DNA of 64,000 nucleotides, taken from NCBI GenBank assembly GCA_963575745.1, contig CAUYUJ010003559.1, positions 184,923-248,922 on the forward strand, in the 5' to 3' direction. The notes beneath the pieces were generated by a model. The model had not been told where the DNA came from and ran no database searches. It was given only the letters and a program-made list of their open reading frames with translations. The stretch comes from Prorocentrum cordatum (lineage: Eukaryota > Sar > Dinophyceae > Prorocentrales > Prorocentraceae). Positions within the stretch are counted from its first letter, which is position 1. Each line of letters opens with the position of its first letter. Of this stretch, positions 45,224 to 55,541 are shown piece by piece. The translations under genes were made by a program, and so were the position numbers.

Positions 45224-45628
45224 TTATGTCGGTACCTGCGGCGGCGGCGGCTGCTGAATCGTAGCCGATGCCACTGAACTCGACGCCTGTGCGCTGCTGA
45301 AAACGTCCGCGCGGGACATCGTGATGTCGCCATTGTGATCACGGTCCTCTGGGTTGGGAGGTGGCACGTTGCGGCGTCGGCCGAGCACGCGGCCGTCCCA
45401 ACCGGGGTGCTCGCCCCCTTCGCCTCGGCGGCGCTCTCGTCGCTTGCGATCGCGTTTCTGCCTCAGGATCGCCCAGAGCGTCATGGAGATGCCGAAACCG
45501 ATAGTAATGCCGAGGACCAGCGTGAACGTCAGCAGGCAGATGTAGGAGCTGCAATCCGGCATAGTCGGGGTGGGCGTAGGCAGTCCCTCGACCTCGCCGG
45601 GGCAATTGAACAAGACTGATGCGAGCAT
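45224..45628 (-). pseudogene. Downstream frame of the LTR element with one membrane segment
   Basis: A 134-codon frame about 56 bp beyond the last pol block. The likely start is Met23 (about 45562). Residues 29-54 form one uncharged hydrophobic helix (YICLLTFTLVLGITIGFG..), followed directly by an Arg/Lys cluster (RQKRDRKRRERRR), as in a single-pass membrane protein with a cytosolic basic tail. A Pro/Asp-rich tail follows. Sense orientation and position suggest an extra ORF of the retrotransposon; its role is unknown. It could be a chance frame, but the segment is well formed. Confidence 0.45.
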
Positions 45629-45683
45629 GGCAGCGCGTGGCTGCCGAGTCCCATGTGTGTTTGCGGGCCCCGATGAACGACAG

Positions 45684-46590
45684 CTAGACGCTCGCCTCCA
45701 TCGTCTTCGTCAAGGCGGCCGCGACCATGGCCCAGGTCGGGATTTAGCTGAGCTTGAATGCACTGTTGGGGTGCGTGGCCTCCTTGATCATGGAGGCGAC
45801 GATGCGGAACCGCTTGTCGGTAGACTGGCCCGCATCTGAAGCGATGTGCGTCACGAGACCCTTGCTGTCGCTGTAGATCTCCCCAGGGCGCTTGTCGGCG
45901 AGCACGTCAATCTGCTTGAGCGCCGTCTTGGGGTTGTAGGTCTTCAGCTGTCGGAACCACATGTTGGTCTCCGACCCCTCGAGGGTGGCGTAGCCCTCGG
46001 CAGCGAAGGTCGATTTCACCGACCTCTTGACTGTGCCGGAGCGCCAGGCGACGGGCATGCACAGGTCGTAGCGGCCGCCGACGACGGCACGCCGGGCGAG
46101 CCCCATCGCCATGCCCCGCTGGCTCTTGACGCCGTCCACGTTGGCGAACGCGGCGTCGCTGAAGCACGCGGTGATGGCCGTCTTCAGGTCGACGAGCTTG
46201 CGCTTGAGCACGATCGCGGAATTCGCGGTGGAGTGCACATATGCGATGGTTTTGTCGAGCGTCTTCGCGTCGGCCACGGTCGCGACGTTGGCGCGTCGAG
46301 CTGCAAAGCCCACCTGGCAGGCGATGTCCATCCGGATCTACGCTGCTAGCCGCGCCAGCTGCCCGAGCGTGTGGCGGTAGCTCGTCACCTCGGCGGCGGT
46401 GAGCCGGTCCTCAGCACCTCGGCCCTTCTGGGCCTTCAAGTCGACGTAGTCCACCTGCGCGGAAGCGGTGACCTGGGCCACGCGGAACTCGTCGTCGAAC
46501 TTGGTAGTCGTACGTCCGCAGTGCCTGATGGCCCCTTCGACTGGCTTGAGGTGCAGCTTCTTCCCGAGCGATGCGACAGTGGTCTTCTAC
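45684..46590 (-). pseudogene. copia RNase H
   Basis: Same frame as the reverse transcriptase and separated from it only by stops. The blocks are DIACQVGFAARR, FSDAAFANVDGVKSQRG (first Asp), STFAAEGYATLEGSE (Glu), IYSDSKGLV (second Asp) and, after the stop at 45744-45746, WAMVAAALTK, which matches the A-D-A-L-T-K end of copia pol. In-frame stops are TAG 46587-46589, TAG 46338-46340 and TAA 45744-45746. The enzyme would degrade the RNA strand during reverse transcription. Confidence 0.8.
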
Positions 46591-47440
46591 TTGGTGGAGT
46601 TGCTGCGCTGGGCGATAAGGAAGTCGCCCACGCGTGAATGGACCGCCGCGGCGAGCCCACCTTCGTCGTAGAAGTAGTAGAGGCCCTTCTCGGGCTTGCT
46701 CTCCACGAGGCCGTGCTCGGCGAAGACCTTCTGCGCGTAGAGGTACCGCTGCCTCCCAGCGTCGCGCGCCCCGTAGATCGCGCCTGTGGCCATCGCGATC
46801 TCGCCGGGCTGAGTCCTCGGCGGCGGGTTCTTGGCCGGCATGCGCAGGGGCAGTAGCCTCTCAATGTTGCCCGACTGCAGGTGGGCCGTCATCGCGTCGC
46901 AGGACGAGATGCCCCAGTCCTTCTGGGCCGCGGCGGCCAGGGTCAGGTACAGCGCGCCCCTGGACCCCGCAGGCGCGCCCGCCCTGATCTGCGACTTGCC
47001 CCCCTGGTAACCCTGCGCGACCAGGCGTGCCTTAATGATGTTATGGCCCATGCTGGTCAGCGCCCAGCGTGCGCCCACTGGTCGGATGCCGGGGCCACGC
47101 CGAAGGAGTTCCTTCAGCTCCTTGGGCGGGAGCTTCTCGTAGGCTCCGAACTCCGCCCACTTAGACCACTCGGTCTTCATGGCGGCGTCCATGTTCTTCT
47201 TCTCGGTGGCGCTCAGCGCGTCGTACTTGAGCTCCTTGGCGGTCGCGCTGCCCGTGAGCAGTGCCTCGCGGAGTCGTGTGCTTGCGTAGAGCTCGTCCGC
47301 GTGCTTCTGGAAGTAGTTGTCTAGGTCGAGGTCGACCTTGTTCGTGTCCTTCGGCCTCTTGAAGCACTTGGGCAGGTCGTCCAAGAGATCCTTGCGCTTG
47401 GCGGCGCGCTCGCGGGGGTCGAGCTCGTGCTGGCGGTCGT
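46587..47440 (-). pseudogene. copia reverse transcriptase with a dead catalytic motif
   Basis: A 265-codon frame (ATG 47382-47384 is arbitrary; the true frame continues upstream). Blocks: EWSKWAEFGAYEKLP, VGARWALTSMGHNIIKARLVAQGYQ, SSCDAMTAHLQSG (motif A, Asp163 kept), GAIYGARDAGRQRYLYAQ, and HSRVGDFLIA where copia RTs read V-D-D. The first Asp of that pair is Gly (codon GGC, 46626-46628), so catalysis would be lost. The frame ends at TAG 46587-46589 and resumes as RNase H. The linker to integrase (47440-47725) is Pro/Ala/Gln-rich and frameshifted. Confidence 0.85.
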
Positions 47441-48177
47441 TGCAGTGCCACTGGTGCGTTCTCCTGTTGAACTTGTCGCTGCGTCTGGGTGCCGCGCTGG
47501 TTCTCGGTGTCCGGCGGGCGCCGCGACATCGTCTCCTGGCGCGCCTGCTCCTCTGAAATCTTGGCCCATTCTCGAATCACGTCCGAACATGCGGCAGCAG
47601 CGGCGGCAATGGCGGCAGGAGCGGCAGCGTCGCCTGAGTCTGAGGCTGGCGCCAGCGGGTAGGCGGCCGCTCGTGGCGGCGGCGGCTCCGCTGGCGGTGG
47701 TAGCGGCGGGGGCTGCTGCACGTCTCATCCCGAAGGCGGTGGGGCCGGTCCTCCACTGCCGCCTGCTCCTCCACTGGTTGTGAAATCGCCGTCTCCTTGG
47801 CGGCGTGCCAGCCACTCGGCGTGCTTATGAGCGCGCTGGTTCGCTTCGGGGTGTTCAACGTTGCCGAATCTGCGTTGCTGGATGGCCGGCTGCTGATCGG
47901 GTGCTGGTAGCGCTGGTGGTGCGGGGCGCTGACTGTCACTGCGGGGGCGCTTCTTCGGCGTCGGCCCCGCCAGGTCGAGTGGCACGTCGTCGCCAACGTC
48001 TGGCGGTGCCGGTCCAGCAGGGCCCCCTCCTGCATCGGGGCCGGGCGGCGGGGTTCCGCCGCCTGCGCCACCGCCGCCTCCTCCAAGGCCTGGAGGAGGT
48101 CCAGGCCCGGGGGTCCCTGGCAGGGCGCCTGGCGGAGGCCCAGGCGGCTGGTTGCTGTTCAGCGCGTTCAGCACATG

Positions 48178-49248
48178 TCCCCGCGGAACGAATTCCGCGG
48201 CCGTGGCGCGGCGTAGGTGCCCACGGTTGGCCTTCGCGGTCGTGGAGCGGTGGCTGACCCACGCGTTCGACGCGCCCTCGAACCCGATAATGATGGCGGG
48301 CACGCTCCGCTGCAAGCAAGGCCCATTCTCTCTTGGGCTTGCCGTTGCCCCTCCAGTAGTGCACCTGGTCGCCCGTCTCGTAGACGTCGCTGGCGCGTTG
48401 GCTCCATCTGCCCGAGACCGGGCCAGCAGCGCCCTTGAGAGGGACTGGTTGAATCTCAGGTGCTGCATGGGGGTCTGCGCGGCCTTCACGACGGCGACCC
48501 TCTCCGAGAGCGGCTTGTCGGACACGACGCGCTCGCGCAGGGGCAACCCGCCGGCGCTGTCCAGCAGGACATGCGGGAGGCGAAGGCCTCGCCCGAGCAC
48601 CCGCTGCGACGGCGAGTAGCCCGCGGAGTTGACCTGGTTGTTCATGGCCCAGCAAACGGAGGCGATCATCCACTGGATTTTGCGAGCGGCCGCGGGCTGG
48701 TCGAACCTGATGCTGAACTGGTCGATCAGCTTCCTCGCGCGCACCTTCCACGCCCCCCCACGTCGTTCCACGGTGGCATTCTGATGCGGCGTCGCCGCAG
48801 ATGTCGTCGTCAGGCGGCAACCCATGTCCTCGAGCTCCTTGGAGAACTCTCGCTCGAACTCGCCTCCCCCATCAAACATGACTCGCTGAGGCGCGCCGAA
48901 AGGCGTGATCCAAATCTGCAACAGTCGAGCGGAAACCACCGATGGGTGCCTTGATGCGACAGTACCGCACATCGTAAAACCTGGGGCCAGGTCGACCACG
49001 TCGAGGTAGATCAGCTGGTTGCCAGCGTAGTCGGCCAGGGTGAACAGGTCCACTCCGATGGAGCCGTTGAAGTCCCTGTCAAGTCTGATCGGCCCCGCTA
49101 AGTGAGGTAGTGGTCGCTGATGTGCCGCGCAAGCCTCGCAATAGAGGCTGAGAGCCATATCGATGGACCTTTGCGATCCACCAAACGCACGAATGGCTCG
49201 GGCAAATGAATCGTTGGACGGGTGCCCCGTGTTCACGTGGAGCTGCGC
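48178..49248 (-). pseudogene. copia integrase
   Basis: Part of a 1286-codon frame (47725-51585). The zinc-binding N-domain reads LHVNTGHP then CEAC (residues 782-819). The catalytic core carries Asp846 (GVDLF), Asp905 (MFDGGGEF) and Glu940 (ATVERRGG); the D-to-E gap is 34 residues, one shorter than usual. ANNQ and SPSQRVLG blocks follow. After about residue 1046 the expected C-terminal block (GDQVHYWRGNGKPKREW) is in another frame, and PAIIIGFEGASNAWVSHRS returns in the first. Two compensating frameshifts therefore lie at about 48445 and 48300. The enzyme inserts the cDNA into host DNA. Confidence 0.85.
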
Positions 49249-49380
49249 GATGGCGGACCGTAGTGTCCGCTCCTCCGCGGCCGTGAGCGCTGGCTCCCCA
49301 GCGGCTGCGGCGGCTGGAACCGTCCTTCTTCTTGCTCTTCTCGTCGTCGATGTAGGGTGAGCTTCTCGTGCAGGTCGGCG

Positions 49381-49968
49381 GTTCAAACGTCGCAGCTGCT
49401 CGGCTAGCACCGTCGCGAGCTTGGTCGTGTAGGTATCGCTGCGCTTCGCGTCCTCCCCGCGGACCTCTGCGCGCGGGCGCTCCCCGCTGCAGATGCGCCT
49501 GAGCGAGCCGTCGAACCCGAAATGGTCGGTGGTGATCCGCCACGGCTTCTTGTTGTGGATCCCATTCTTTGTCTCGAGGTTGAACGCGCAGCCGTCGAAG
49601 TCCACGACGCGCGGGGGCTGCTCCTTCAGCTGCTTGGCGATGGCGTTCTTGGTGGGGCCCCATCCGTCGCAGTACATCGGCCACTCGAACGAGACGGCGA
49701 GCAGGGCGCCGAACTCCTTGCGCAGCTGTGACATTGACTGCATAAACAAGCCGATCATATGCTTGGGCTTGGCCCGACCCTTTTTGAGCATGGGAATCTT
49801 GCTCGGGCCGATCTTGGCGACGAGTCGTTGTAGCGATGTCCACGGCTGGCAAGGAAACGCAGCGTGAACTCGCGCGCTCTTGCCCGCGGCAAGATGCTTC
49901 CGGACCCTGCCCTCCAGCCCCTGGACCACGAACTGCTTGGAGAGGTCGAAGCCTGGAAGACCACGCCT
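49381..49968 (-). pseudogene. Extra PCQPW-type domain between protease and integrase
   Basis: Residues 540-735 of the same frame form a compact unit foreign to the standard copia set. Landmarks are GFDLSKQFVVQGLE, HAAFPCQPWTSLQ (579-582 = CQPW), MIGLFMQSMSQLRKEFG, VSFEWPMYCDGW, VVDFDGCAFNL, KKPWRITTDHF and TYTTKLATVLAEQL. FPCQP followed about 50 residues later by FEWP recalls motif IV (PCQ) and the ENV motif region of cytosine-5 DNA methyltransferases. The rest of that fold is not evident, so the similarity may be superficial. The domain is uninterrupted in this copy. Confidence 0.55.
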
Positions 49969-50273
49969 GACAACAACTCCCCCTTTCTCCTTCCAGACGG
50001 CGCTGAGCTTGCTGTCCGGGTCGCAGCGCCACTCGTAGAGCTCGGTGCTGAACGCTATGGAGGTCGGGCTGGATCTGGTTGTAGACTTGGCCTGGCCGAT
50101 CTTGTGCGGCTGGATGCCGCTCTTGCTGGTAACGAAGACTGAACGCTTGCCAGCGATCAGCTGCGGCTTCGCCCCCTTCTTGAGCGTCCCCACGCGCAGC
50201 TGCCCCTCCTCCACGACGTTGGCCTCGGGCCCGAGGCAGCCGTTGGCGATGGCCCCCTGGCCGTGGCGCAGGG

Positions 50274-50882
50274 TTAATGCGTGGCAAAAACGCAGTCCGA
50301 GCAAAAACCCAGGTGGCTGCAGGCCTCGAAGGTCGTCTCGCCACAGGCGATGCAGTCCTGCAGGGGCTCGGTCACGCGCGTCGTGGGGTAGGTCGTCTGC
50401 GGCAGCGTCGCTAGCGTGAGGTTCGGAGCTGGAGCTGCGGTAGAGCAGCAGACCAGGGCTGAGGTTACGGCCGAAAGCAGCCGCGACCCCTTCGGTCGCC
50501 GAGTCTGGAGACGTCTCGGAACGTTCAGCTCCTTCTTCGTGGCGAGGTTGTTGATGGCGTCGATCAGCGCGCTGGTCCTGGTAGTATTGTTGACCGCGGG
50601 CTGGTCGCCCATCCTCGTCTTCCGATCTCGTCGGTCGAGCGTCTTCTCGACCTCTACGTATAGGGCATTGTCCATATGTCGCTTCCTTCCGGACGAGCTG
50701 GCCGCGCTGGGCGGTTGCTCCATGCCGGCGTCCTCGATGGCTTGCCAGTCCTCTGGCTGCAAACTTGATTGCGGGGTGTCCCGCGGCGCTCGTGGTGAGC
50801 TTCTGGGCAGCGTTCCCGGTGCGGATTTGGCCCTTCCATAACGAAATGTCGATCTTGGAAGGCTGGATGAAGTCGCGGCCAA
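50274..50882 (-). pseudogene. Linker after protease, in a shifted frame
   Basis: Between protease and the PCQPW domain the protein-like frame is this one: LQPEDWQAIEDAG, MDNALYVEVEKTLDRRDRK, LIDAINNLATKKELNVPRR, and a Cys-rich end CIACGETTFEACSHLGFCSDC. That end reads like a small zinc site (C-x2-C, then H-x3-C-x2-C). It stops at 50274, while the long neighbouring frame passes through in a non-protein-like frame. Frameshifts near 50840 and 50280 are implied. Confidence 0.5.
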
Positions 50883-51390
50883 TGAGCAGACTCAGTGCAG
50901 GGCTGTTCACGATGCGGCCAGCCTGGCCGCGCAGCGCAAGCGGCACGGCGACGCGCGGCGCGCATGGGGGAGCACCTCCGTTGCCGAACCTGTAGACATC
51001 GTCCTCCGGCTCCGCGAGGATCTGGTGGGCAAGCCCCATCCCCGCGAGGAAGTCCTTGTAGTTGTCGTACCACTTCTCGCCCGAGACGCTGAAAAGGCAG
51101 GCGGTGCCAACCGCGCCGACGCCTTCGTTCACGGGCTTGTCATTGCCGATCGCGACGCTCGCGTTCGGCTGGTGGTGGATGGGCCGCTCCGAGACGCAAG
51201 TCTCTGGGGGCGGCGCGACTGGCCCCTGCGGGTGCAGGGCGATCTCCTCGTCCGCGAACTGGACCTGCTCGGCGATGTGCGCCTGGAGCTGAGGACGGCC
51301 TCCGCGACCTCCTCGCCCACCGCCCTTTGACTTGCCGCCCTTGTGCGCGAACTTGCGAGCACCTGGCGCGGGGCGCTCCTTGTCCCCATG
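50840..51390 (-). pseudogene. Aspartic protease region, catalytic Asp lost
   Basis: Residues 150-265 of the long frame: AVGTACLFSVSGEKWYDNY stands where retroviral-type proteases have D-T-G/A, and SPALSLLIGRDFI matches the conserved hydrophobic-G-R-D segment near the protease C-terminus. The catalytic Asp is Gly160 (codon GGC at 51106-51108). The enzyme would process the Gag-Pol polyprotein. Confidence 0.6.
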
Positions 51391-51392
51391 TC

Positions 51393-52462
51393 CGGTGTCC
51401 GGTCTCGCCGCAGCCCCAACAAGAAGTGTTCCTCCCGCGCTGGTCGACCCGGCCCTGTAGCTTGGTCGGGCGGCGTTTCGGCGCGGACTTCGCCTTGCCG
51501 CGGCCCTTGACGGCCTCCCGGGCCGATCTGATGGTGGCCATGGCCTCGGGAATAGCGGCAAGTTCTGCTGCGGCAGCTTCGACATTGGCAGAGTCGTCGC
51601 CGTCGAACAGCTCGGAGACGTCTACGTCGGAGGATTCGAGCTCGGCGCTAGAAGCCTCGAGCACCCGGCGAACGATGTCCTGGGCGTCGGCCTCGCCCTC
51701 GTCGCCCCCCTCTTGCTCTTCGTCGTTCTCGTCGCCCGGCTCGTCGACGACGTTGGCACAGCGCCCCCCGCGGCTGGGGGGAACGTTGCTGCGCCAGCCG
51801 CCATGCGAGCGCGACTGGTTGGTCCACGACCTCGGCGAGTGGGCGCGGCGCTCCGACGCATGTGCGCCCGGGAACATCCTGACCAACAGCCCGCGGATGC
51901 GCTGGTAGCCGTAATGATCGTCGAGCAGGCTGCCCACGACGCGCTCGCGGCGCTCTGCCGTGAGCCCAGCCTTGCGCAGCAGGAACCATCCCGCCACGTC
52001 GTCCAGCGCGTTGAGGTCCACCTCGTTCTCGCGTAGCTGCTGCAGTCCAGTCTCGAAGCGGATGGGCCAGTCCGTCATGCGTTCACCTCTTCGTCGGCGA
52101 TGTTGAGTCGGCCCGATGAACTTCTCAAGGGTTTCGCCCTTCTGCGCGGGCTTCTGCTGCCCCAAACTAGCCTCCAGGTGATGTAGCGTGTTCTCGATGC
52201 CGACCTGGTTCCTATTGTGCTTCCTGTCATCAGGGTCTCCTATGTCCGCCGCGGCTGCTGCGTGCAACTGCGCCTCCGTCATATTAAGCACTGCGCCACG
52301 GGCTGTCCCGCTTAGCTTCAGCGCGAGCTTCGATGCGACGCTGTGAGCCACAGCGAGGTTCTCACTGAACTTCCAGAACTTAACCTCCTGCTCGAAATCT
52401 CTCCACTTTGCCGGATCGCCATTCCAAGTGGGGGTGGCGCTGCACGCGTAGTTGTCTGTCAT
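51393..52462 (-). pseudogene. gag-like capsid protein
   Basis: The start is taken at ATG 52460-52462. The frame is open 540 bp further upstream, but only through a minisatellite. The product opens with TPTWNGDPAKWRDFEQEVKFW, the W-rich start typical of copia gag. A helical capsid-like region, an Arg-rich segment, a strongly acidic stretch and a basic stretch follow. Near the end is a zinc-knuckle-like CWGCGETGH in which the fourth ligand is not in register. The next frame takes over immediately after it, so a frameshift separates gag from protease at about 51390. Confidence 0.7.
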
Positions 52463-52469
52463 TGTGTCA

Positions 52470-53002
52470 AGAATGAGATAATGAACCACGTCGCTGACAC
52501 TGGCGTTGAGGTAGGCGTTGACGCTGGCGTCGGCGACGCTGGCGTAGGACAAGGCGGCGTTGATGCTTGCGTCGCTGACGCTGGCGCTGGACAGGTAAAG
52601 GTAGGCGTTGATGCTGGCGTCGCTGACGCTGGCGTTGGAGAGGTAGGCGCCGCTGCTTGCGTCGCTGACGCTGGCCCAGGAGAAGTAGGCGTTGAAGCTT
52701 GCGTCGCAGACGCTGGCGTAGGAGAAGTAGGCGTTGAAGTTGGCGTCGCTGACGCTGATGTAGGAGAAGTAGGCGAAATAGTCGTAAACGACGGCGTCGC
52801 TGACGCTGTCGTCAGAGAAATAAGCTTTGATGTCGGCGTCGCTGACGGTGACGTAAAGGAAGGCGTTTGAGGCGTAGGTGCTGGCGTCGCTGACGCTGGC
52901 GTAGGAGTTGGCAGGGTAGGCGTTGGTGACGGCGTCGCTATCGCTGTCGTTGGAGAAGTAGGCGTTGCTAGCGTCGTTGACGCTGGCGACGGCGCTGAGC
53001 AA
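52470..53002 (-). repeat. 42-bp minisatellite upstream of gag
   Basis: About 12 units of a 42-bp repeat (GCGTCGCTGACGCTGGCGTA-type core). The minus strand reads a 14-residue repeat (FNAYFSYASVSDAS-like) in frame with gag. It lies between the primer-binding-like site and the gag start. Confidence 0.85.
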
Positions 53003-53128
53003 CAGCGGTAGGAAGCCGCTGGGTTTCGATTCCGTGGGTCGACGTGTCGCAGACTCCGTCGTTGCTGCACAATGGAATGGCGCGCGGCGCCAGGATATGA
53101 AATGGCGCGCGACGCCAGGCAGCTGAGA

Positions 53129-53145
53129 CTCGCTTCAAACTACCA
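53129..53145 (-). promoter_or_regulatory. Candidate primer-binding site
   Basis: On the minus strand, one base after the 5' LTR end (..ATCACA), the sequence reads TGGTAGTTTGAAGCGAG. It starts with TGG, as expected for complementarity to a tRNA CCA end. The tRNA cannot be named from the sequence. Confidence 0.45.
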
Positions 53146-53146
53146 C

Positions 53147-53335
53147 TGTGATATGGAAGATAATCGATGGATCTTCTTACCCGCGGCCTCGCGAGAGGCG
53201 TAGCTCTAAGGCCAAGGGCCATAGTTCGAAATAAAAATGGCAGCGGCGAGCAAGAAATGAAACCACAAGCCCCTCGAGGTTTCTGGGGGAAACCCTTTCG
53301 GGCCTCTTACATTCCTGGGGAATGAGCTCGATTCA
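53147..53335 (-). repeat. 5' LTR (189 bp)
   Basis: On the minus strand it begins TGAATC and ends ATCACA, the TG..CA form of LTRs. It matches 44058-44246 over its full length without net indels. Confidence 0.88.
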
Positions 53336-55400
53336 CAAAAGCCAAGACCAAGATAACATCGGACTGTGTGACAAATCGGGTATCGGTGAGATCTGGCAAA
53401 ATTGGAAGATACATTGGGCGCCGCGGCCGTTCCAAAGGTCTCCGAACTCTCTGCGAGCGTTCCGGGACGTTCGGGAACTATACAGTAGGAGATCGGCCAC
53501 AAGAAACCTTCTCCAAGAAACCCAACTATGAGACCCCAGGACGTCTACTAATTTTCGGTGTGGGAACGTCACGCTTCCCATCAAAACCATCGACCATTGA
53601 AACCCAAGATACCCAAGGCACCCTGGAGGCAAGCAGGGTTTTTTTTGGCATGGGCTTCCACTGCATCCAAATCCTGGGCCTGACTGAAGCCAGGAGTGGG
53701 CGAGGATGGGCCCGGCATCCATCCGCCCCTACCAGAAGGCCAGAAGGCCCAGCGAGGGAGCGGCCCCCAGAGACGAGGCACAGCGGCTGCCAGAGACGAG
53801 CTCGCCCCGCCGCTCCCACCGGATTGCTCGGGTGCTCTCCAGAGGCCAGAAGCAGACAGCATCGAATCGGTAAACCCGATCGAGTCCCAAACATCCGGCG
53901 TCTCGAACGAATGGGGACGTTCTTTTCAAATGTTGTCCTGCATCTCGGGGCCTTCGCTGGGCCTCGGGGCCGTCAACGGAACGACTCGGGATGAAAAGCG
54001 GGTCGCAGGGAAAGGGTCGAGAGGTCGGGGGGGCCCTGTCTCGAAAAGCTCGAGGCGCCAGCCGTCCGGGATCGGAACTTGCGCCAGGGCGGGCCGCATC
54101 GGCACGGAACTCGGATCGGATCGGCCGCGCGAAAGCGCACAGCGGCGCGTGCGGCTTCGCCTTCAAACTTCGGCGCCCTCGCCAAGCCCTTGCACCGCCA
54201 GAAAAAAAAAAATGCGATGAAAAGCAGGTCCTGGGGATGTGATGCGGGTCCTGGTTAGACTTTTGAGGGTCCGCGTCGTGGACAAAAATAACTACGTCGG
54301 AGATCTGCGGCCGGCCGGGATCATAACATTGCTTTATTCGCTGCGATAGCTGGCGTTATTGGGGAAAAGGGGGGCGGAGAAGCTGCTGTGTGGCTCCGGC
54401 ACATCAGCGCCTGTGCGCATCAGGGGCAGTGCTGGGAGCGCACCAGGCGGTGGACACCCTCAATCGAATCGGATCGGGCCAACTGGAATCGATGTCTCGA
54501 TGTCACGTCAGATCGACAGGATGTAGACCCGATGTCCCGGAAGCCACGTCGGGGGCCCGCCCGCGGTTGCCAAACCCGCGGGCGGGGGGGGGACCGCGGC
54601 TGCCAGGCCCGCCGTTCCCCAGGCGCCCCCTGAGCTCCTGTGGAATCCACACCACGCCAGCATCGCGAACGCGAGTAAATGCAGCTGCTTCCGCGGGCGA
54701 GGCTGTTGAGCAGGTGTTGAGCAGGGACCGACCGTCCCGGCATTCCTATAGGCCTACCACGAAAAGTTCTCATAACCCAAACATGTAAATGTTCAAATGA
54801 CACAATTAGTGATCCGAAAACACACACACACACACACGATGTGCTAGAACAAAACAGTCCCCGCCAAATTTAACATTTCGTGCAGACCACAAAAGGTTCT
54901 CAGAACATTCTTTGGTGGGCCTATAGGCATGCCAGGACGCTTCGCCACTGCTTGAGGCTGTCCATCACGAAAATGTGCAAACCGATTCGTGGGGCAGCAC
55001 TTCGCAAGCTGACCTCCTCGCCGGCGCTGGCGGGGCCGCGCCTTGGAAGCAGGATATTGTGGATGCGTTCAACCCTCGGCGGCCTCCCCAGGCATCTGGC
55101 GTCTCGATGTTTTCGAGACGCGGGCCACCGACCTCTCAACTACTTCCCCGGGACTGGTTTTTCATCCTGGTAGTTTTTTGACGGTCGAGGCCTCTCGAGG
55201 GCCCCGGGAGGCCAAAACTATGAACACAAATCCGTCCTGTTTTTTCGAGACGCCGGATTTCTTGGTCGGTGGCTTTGGGCGGCACTCAGCGGCCTTGGCC
55301 AGCCTCTGGCGGCGCCCGCGGCGGGTCTGCAAGGCGAGGGCGCGGGCGCCTTCTCCTGGTTCGGGATCTCGAACGAAGGCGACACCTGGCCCGGATTCCC
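53336..55400. other. Unassigned sequence, no gene recognised
   Basis: Frames up to about 208 codons exist but are not protein-like. A CA repeat lies at 54820-54838. A diverged inverted repeat (about 90 bp) links 53930-54040 with 55115-55205. Short GTCTCGA/TCGAGAC hairpin words recur (53900, 54040, 55100). Confidence 0.5.
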
Positions 55401-55429
55401 GCCGCCCCCCCCCCCCTCCTGTCGCCGCG

Positions 55430-55509
55430 AAGATATCAAGACGGGGAGAGGAGGTGGAGGAGGGAGAGGGGAAGGAGGAGGGGCAGGAGGACGGGGAAAA
55501 GAGGATGAG

Positions 55510-55541
<32 letters not shown>

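Larger units (their letters stand above)
44058..53335 (-). mobile_element. Ty1/copia-type LTR retrotransposon, 9.3 kb, inactive
   Basis: Direct repeats of 189 bp at both ends bound a minus-strand internal region. The order is primer-binding-like site, 42-bp minisatellite, gag, protease, an extra PCQPW domain, integrase, reverse transcriptase, RNase H, a downstream membrane-segment frame, a purine tract. Integrase before reverse transcriptase is the copia order. Decay includes gag-pol and internal frameshifts, three in-frame stops in pol and loss of two catalytic aspartates. The LTRs are about 85% identical by eye, so the insertion is old. No target duplication is recognisable. At 9.3 kb it is much longer than a usual copia element. 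Confidence 0.85.

Noticed and set aside
50280-50840. The long minus-strand frame as one intact 1286-residue polyprotein
   Set aside because: This part of the frame is not protein-like, and an overlapping frame is. The continuity is accidental.
53368-53994. 208-codon plus-strand frame right of the LTR element
   Set aside because: No domain, mixed composition, and it overlaps equally open frames.
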